Shown here piece by piece: positions 58,589 through 64,000 of a DNA stretch of 64,000 nucleotides. Every line of letters starts with the position of its first letter. Within the stretch, counting starts at the first letter, position 1. Position numbers and translations under genes: made by a program. The notes below the pieces were generated by a model, which made no database searches, was not told where the DNA came from, and saw nothing but the letters and a program-made list of their open reading frames with translations. Source of the stretch: Acanthosepion esculentum. Taxonomy: Eukaryota > Mollusca > Cephalopoda > Sepiida > Sepiidae. The stretch is taken from the NCBI GenBank assembly GCA_964036315.1, contig OZ038508.1, positions 42,946,935-43,010,934 of the forward strand. The letters run 5' to 3'.

Positions 58589-58971
58589 TGTGTAAAAGGT
58601 GGCAGTCGGAGATTGTTTCTGATTCTCTTAATTTGAAGATGTCAATGAAAACGTCTGTCTAGAGTCGCTCACAGCCGGGTAAATTTTTAGCGGCTAAATT
58701 GTTTTGCGAAATCAATGTCGGCCCGAATGCATGCTACCAATAATATATTCTGGTGTCATTATCGATTTGTGGCTTTGCATCTATTTTATGTGTGTAGGCC
58801 TTTGTTTGCATAGAAGATTTTACAATACACTATTAATAGAAGGGAAAATTAAATACTACAAAAAGGTTGCAAACGAATATGTGGCATAAAATAACAAAAC
58901 ACTTATAATAGAACAGAAAATAAACGTTATAATATACAAGAATTACTTATAAAGATACCAATTACACACCC

Positions 58972-59016
<45 letters not shown>

Positions 59017-59670
59017 AACTGATTTGATCAAAAAATGTCAGGTTTGTTGATATGGTAACGTAGCTAAAATATGCAGAGTGAAGCTACTTGGCGCAGATTG
59101 ACTGGATTGTCGCACATACACATTAAGTTATGCTATCGCTTAATTTCATTGTTTGTAGATGTGCTTGAAAAAGTGTGTAGAGTGTGGCCGTCTCACCAGA
59201 CGAGAGGTGTCATCTCTGACCTTGGTTTGAGCAGACTTTTGGGGCCAGGAACAACATATCCCAAGGCCGACAATGACAATATTCACAACTCTTGTTTTTT
59301 ATAAGAAAATGTCACAAGGGGCAAATGCGATATGAAAGGAACAAGGTTTCAGTCCAAGAGAATGTGATGAGGCACCGGCTCGCTCTCTCAAAAGAAATCA
59401 AGGAAGGTTTTCATCAATGGAAACGATACCGGATAAAATCTGTGGATTCAGAAGTTGGCTAATTGCTGAACTGATATATGATGTAATTTACTTTTTATAG
59501 CAGCAGTCACGTATTTTGTTTATCATACACTGTGTGTGTGTGTGTATTATATAAATAAGCGAACGGGTAGATATAGGTAGCTATACGAGAGCACGATCGT
59601 ATATAAATACTTTATAGTGTAAAAAAAAAAAAAAAGAAGCTCAATGGTAAGTAACAGAGGGGTGTGTATG

Positions 59671-59672
59671 TG

Positions 59673-59706
<34 letters not shown>

Positions 59707-59720
59707 TAAATAAATAAAAG
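59671..59720. repeat. (TA)n(AAAT)n
   Basis: AT run passing into AAAT tetranucleotides, as at 21651. Confidence 0.95.
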
Positions 59721-60959
59721 GTATCGAGTTAGATGAATCATACGTCTAGATATAAGCAACCGTATACGCGCGTTGACGTGCATAGACAGGCAAACATATA
59801 AATAAGCAAATTTATTCATATGTAAACATATGAGTGTTCGATGTGGTTAGAACAATGATATATATTAATATACATATAAGAATACCTAGGTTTAGGTGTG
59901 CGACATAAGTGCCTTTATGCCCATTTAGCTGGAAACCCAGCGAAACCTAAGGGCCACACATAAACGTAGATATTCACAAACACACACACACACACACACG
60001 AGAAAGATACATAATATCTTAAAATAATTTCCCAACTTCAAATTTCATGCCGAATCAATTTTCAATTGCAGCAATTATATTTTTATTCATATTTTGAGTT
60101 GGCAGCATTTTTTTTTTTTATTTCTGATACACGCAAGATATATTTTGGGGTGGAATATTATTGGAGTTCAAATATCTTAATGAATCGTAGTTTTAATTTA
60201 AATTTAAGGCCAGATTAACATTTAAGATTGGAAATAAGAAATATGAATTCTAAATTAGAGACGCTGATTTTGAAAACGAACAAAAAAGGGGCAACTATAT
60301 TTTTTTTAAATCATGAGAATAATTAATACTAAACTAACTAACGAGATATATATATATGTTTGTGGTAATTGTTTTCATATTATTATGGATATTAACTATA
60401 TTTAAATAGTATTATGTACGTAAACATATTTAAATGTATTAACACATTTTGAATGGTCCCAGTTAAATTCCAGTTACATCTATCGATAAAGCCAGGCCGA
60501 GGAAAATATATAAATCAATATATAAATAAACAAATTCTCTCACTAATTCAGCCATTGATATATTATAAGTATTGACTATGTCATACGTCATTTCCGTTTG
60601 GGAAACCAATGGTAATGATAAATGTGTTATCCTAAACTACTAATCAGTGTAGCAGTTAATAAATTTTGAATGCACTAGCAAAGGACTATGTTCAATGAGA
60701 TTTTCTGCGGACTGACTAAGAAATATTCACAATCGAGACCAAAATATTATCTCCATGAAAGGAAGTTAATGTTGTCCGTGTGTCGGGATTTTGAATGCTT
60801 AAATGCAGTTAAACCCTAAATTCAAGTTTATATTTCAAGTAGATGAAACCTGTCCATCAATCTAAAATAACGCCTTGCGTTCGTACGTACAAAAATTCAT
60901 GATAACGTAAAGGCACAGACAGCAAAAATAACAGAACATTTTGGAACACAGTTAGTTTG

Positions 60960-61210
60960 TTTTTCCCACCCTCCATAGTCACATGAGTTTGCAGCAATTA
61001 GATTTTCTCATCGCCGAAGCTATCGATGTCTAGCTTTTCGGCCACTTCTGATTTTCATCGATTTAAATGTAACATCAATCTCCATCATCTGTCTTCCTAA
61101 ATCATGTTTTATTTCATCGCTCCTTTCTCCTCACTAAAGTCTTCTCATTCCATTTCCCTTAGTAGCCAGTTGTGTCTTAGTGACATTATCGCCTTTCTTA
61201 GGTTACAATA
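60960..61210 (+). pseudogene. LINE C-terminal remnant
   Basis: FDFHRFKCNINLHHLSS-like codons recall the FK..VNRHL terminus seen at 15.8 and 36.5 kb, followed by similar 3' sequence. It is very decayed. Confidence 0.35.
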
Positions 61211-62324
61211 ATTAATAAGAATAAAACATTGAATATTACGGGCCCTTTAGTTTGTTCTTATTCCTGCCTAATCAGAAAAAGTAAGAGATAAAAACGATAA
61301 AAAAAATTTGACCAAAATACAATGATGGTAATAGCATTCCCTTGTAAAATTTCAACATCTCTCATAAGCACGGCTATATCAAATTACAGATTGCTCACAA
61401 ACAGCATTCAACCAGTATTCTTTAAACTTCCAAAAGAATTGATTTGACTTAGTATGAAAGTTCAATTATTAAGCATGACATTTTAATCAAAACTATAAGG
61501 AAAATTTTCGACGAAAAAAGAAAAAAAAATAGTAATGGTTGAATTTATATGATAGCGTGCTTAGCAAGTAATAATTTCTATATTAAGAATTCTGTCGGCT
61601 TCTGCTGAAATTCCAAATTGCAATTTTGCGATTCAAAAATAGAACATGAACTAATCCTCTGGCGGGTTTTGCTGAAGTGCAAGTGAAATCGACTCACTTT
61701 ACCAACCACATCTTCTCTGAACACGAGTGAAAACCACGGAAGACCTTAAAAGCGTCGTACTTCTATGGCATCTGTTTTCCTTAAAATATCTATTCGGTTT
61801 TATTTTTTTTGCTTTTTCAGTGGAAAAATAGAAAAAAAAATAACGCCAATAGATGGGCACACACACCCCCACATACCGAACTCTCCGTCTCTATCATATC
61901 ACACAAATAACGCTCCGAAAGTAATAACTTCTATGAGTTTCCACGAAACTTAAAATACAGGCGGAACGCTTTTTGGATAGTGTAAACTTTAACCTAAAAC
62001 AATGTTTTTTAAATATTGTCACCCGTTGCTGGCTATACATTTTCACGTCTATTTTCTTTCACGGTAGTGCGGGACTGACCGTTACGTAGCTTATCGCAGA
62101 CATCACTGTTATCAATATTAAATAGATTTAACTACATAACTATGGTCAAATACAATATTTAGATTTTGAAATTGCCAATAAATATACAGTTTACAGACAG
62201 ACCATTCTTTTGGAGAACATTACATGTATGGTCCAATATAATAAACTGGGTAGCATTAATTTCAAACAAACATTGTATTTATGTTTTTATAATTAACTTT
62301 CTTTTCCGCCTTGCTTTCGAATGT

Positions 62325-62359
<35 letters not shown>

Positions 62360-62899
62360 TACAAAGAGCTAATCATACCTTGAATCAATTAGCAATATTA
62401 ATGCAATTATTGGCGAAACCCCTTCGCTAGTAGACATAATTATAAGCATTATACTACTAATAATCCACTGAATATTGAGATCATTATGTATAAAATGGAT
62501 ATGGTGCATTTTTTTAATTCAGCTAGTACTTTCAAATGCTTCACGCATTCATCTTCAGGCTGTATTTTGTTCCTTTAGAATCAAAACTTGAAGACGAAAT
62601 AAATGTGTTTTTCCGACCGAAAGATATTTTTAAGAATGATCTATTTATTAACGGCTATGTAGTGTTGGAGTGTGCAAATCGCAACGCTAAATTCAAATAT
62701 TACAAGTGAGAAATTTTTGAATTTTGTAATTTGGTAAATCCACGAATTTTTTATTATAAGATTTTTTCAGTTAACATGACATGAACATAAGTAGATAGTT
62801 CAATTAACAGAGTGATATGTCTTAGTAGCCTTTTTCTCAAGAATTCTTTACTGCAGATCAATTGTTTTTTCATGAACATAATAAATTAGGCAGCATATA
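61211..62899. other. AT-rich spacer
   Basis: No gene or clear repeat apart from the CA run at 62323. Confidence 0.45.
62323..62360. repeat. (CA)n(TA)n microsatellite
   Basis: CA run then short TA run. Confidence 0.9.
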
Positions 62900-63649
62900 A
62901 TGTTATATTACAAAGAGTTAATATATCCTGGGTATGACGATAAACTACATCCGGGAGCAAGTCTTCTCATTTGGAGATCGGAAGATTTGAGAATTGTAGA
63001 ACCACCTTTTAATTGCTGTTGTTCCCAGGTCCGCCCTGGCCTGGGGTGGTAGCACCTGTTAGGATCCCAGACATGGGCAAATAGTGTCCACCAGGGCTGA
63101 CCAAGCTCTTTAGTGTTACAGAACACGACTGGTCTAGGAGATAGAAAACTTACACGAAAAGCCTGAGGTATATTGTCTGCTTCATCTGTGGCATTTATTT
63201 GCAACGACTGTGTGTATCAATAGTTCCGAAAAGTGTGGATGATTCTGCACAGGGCTTCACCACTTTAATCAAAACACTTGTGTGGGTTTTCTGGCGGTTT
63301 ACCTTGATTAGTTCATTCTTATCCACACAGATTCACTTGCAAGGTCTGCTGGCGAGAGAGTGAAGGCAACGGGGTCAGGTAAAGGATATTAATGGAAGGC
63401 TCTAGCTGGAGCTCTACACAGTGCCAGACCGATGGGTGATGGCCGTTCTTTCACAAACCAATGAGCAATTGTGATGTCCATGTCCTCCATCGGTGAAAAA
63501 GCAGCCCTATTTAGGATTTGCACTGCTTTCCCTATCATGTAGAGGGGGCGATGAAAGGAGTTCTAAATATTGCTTGCTCACACAGAGACTTGGTAGCCCG
63601 CTGCAGCTGTCTGGTTATCTAATAAAGCAGTCGAAACAGCAAGAAAGAT
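62900..63649 (+). other. Probable 5' untranslated part of the LINE at 63650
   Basis: This segment is GC-richer than its surroundings (GTCCGCCCTGGCCTGGGGTG, CCAGACCGATGGGTGATGGC) and leads directly into the endonuclease frame without a poly-A or repeat boundary. No domain is visible in it. The assignment rests on contiguity and composition. Confidence 0.35.
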
Positions 63650-64000
63650 CAAAAGAAATATAAGAATTTCCATTTTGGATCGTGGAATGTTCGCACTCTC
63701 CAGGACAATAATTCTGCACCAGAGCGTAAAACAGCTTTTGTTTCTCTCGAGTTGAAGTAATATAACAGACATAGCGGCCATTAGTGAAACACATCTGGCT
63801 GGTAATTCTCAGCTTAGGGAAGAAAAAGGTGGATACGTATTTTTATGGGCTGGCAAGTCTGAGAATGAGCCACGCCAATCTGGTGTTGGCTTTGTCATCA
63901 AGTCAGACCTTTCTAGATCACCGCCTTCTTTTCCTAAAGGTGTATCAGATCGTATAATGGCATTAACACTCAATCTGGAGTGCAACGCCCGTGTGGCGAT
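63650..64000 (+). pseudogene. LINE endonuclease domain, 5' part, runs off the window
   Basis: FHFGSWNVRTLQDNNSAPER and then KTAFVSLELK opens an AP-endonuclease-like (EEP) domain. After a stop and a frameshift near 63760 the frame resumes IAAISETHLAG (catalytic Glu in SETHL), GGYVFLWAGK, RQSGVGFVIKSDL. This nuclease nicks the target DNA for target-primed reverse transcription. The order and wording are those of the LINEs whose 3' part resembles family A, but the two halves here are separate insertions. The RT would lie beyond the window. Confidence 0.75.

Larger units (their letters stand above)
58101..60959. other. Spacer with microsatellites
   Basis: A 77-codon frame at 59071-59304 (KVCRVWPSHQTRGVIS) has a faint zinc-knuckle-like look of LINE tails but no firm match. 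(CA)n at 59981-59998. Confidence 0.35.

Noticed and set aside
59071..59304. Possible zinc-finger or LINE tail frame
   Set aside because: The Cys/His spacing does not fit any family I know, and no flanking LINE motif is visible.
1..64000. CRISPR arrays, operons, bacterial promoters or terminators
   Set aside because: The sequence is plainly eukaryotic (introns, SINEs, LINEs, microsatellites), and the tandem arrays have no repeat-spacer structure.

Overview
This window looks like intergenic or intronic DNA from a large, AT-rich, repeat-laden animal genome. The closest fit I can argue for is a mollusc, and a cephalopod in particular. The grounds are very dense (TA)n, (CA)n and A-rich arrays; many decayed non-LTR retrotransposons; tRNA-headed and 5S-rRNA-headed SINEs; Tc1/mariner relics; and an immunoglobulin exon whose sequence resembles mollusc lachesin-like proteins from memory. 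The taxon is an inference. No complete host gene and no intact transposable element is present. The longest open frames are artefacts of stop-free tandem repeats.

Layout. 1-3.1 kb: 3' part of a LINE (family A), a minus-strand mariner relic and a minus-strand LINE C-terminus (family B). 3.1-16.4 kb: AT-rich spacer with tRNA-derived SINEs (8.2, 12.6-13.2, 14.3-14.7 kb), a 5S-derived SINE pair (13.36-13.8 kb), a SINE composite (5.1-5.5 kb) and LINE ends (9.6, 15.1-16.0 kb). 17.2-18.3 kb: a 25-bp A-rich array. 19.8-24.2 kb: family A LINE end, two copies of a Tc1/pogo-type MITE, a long-TIR element and a minus-strand 5S-derived repeat. 25.4-29 kb: LINE, an unclassified element flanked by (TA)n, and a mariner relic. 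30.65-33.2 kb: a nearly full-length DD36E Tc1-like transposon followed by a LINE reverse-transcriptase fragment. 33.9-34.9 kb: a large inverted duplication of the 26-kb element. 35.9-39.2 kb: a perfect 74-bp mariner MITE, a candidate host exon, LINE, a Tc1 C-terminus and a tRNA-SINE. 42.9-46.9 kb: foldback element, tRNA-SINE with a hammerhead-like core, Tc1 relic and a block-structured A-rich array. 47.4 kb: Ig-domain exon on the minus strand. 48.1-53.4 kb: LINE nest and tandem tRNA-SINE. 53.4-55.6 kb: a 2.1-kb polypurine array that starts at a LINE 3' end. 57-61 kb: degenerate minisatellite and LINE ends. 63.66 kb to the end: endonuclease start of another LINE.

Host-gene content is small but real. 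The 107-bp minus-strand exon at 47432-47538 has a near-consensus acceptor, branch point and donor, and encodes the N-terminal strands of an Ig domain. A 77-bp plus-strand exon candidate at 36167-36243 has equally good splice sites but no recognised product. Several weaker exon candidates are listed at low confidence. The window therefore probably lies across long introns of an IgSF cell-surface gene, with everything else being transposon debris and tandem repeats.

The most interesting non-genic signal is a short hairpin followed by CGAAA, with CTGANGA-like bases in front. It recurs in several otherwise different repeat families and is reminiscent of the hammerhead-ribozyme cores known from retroelements.
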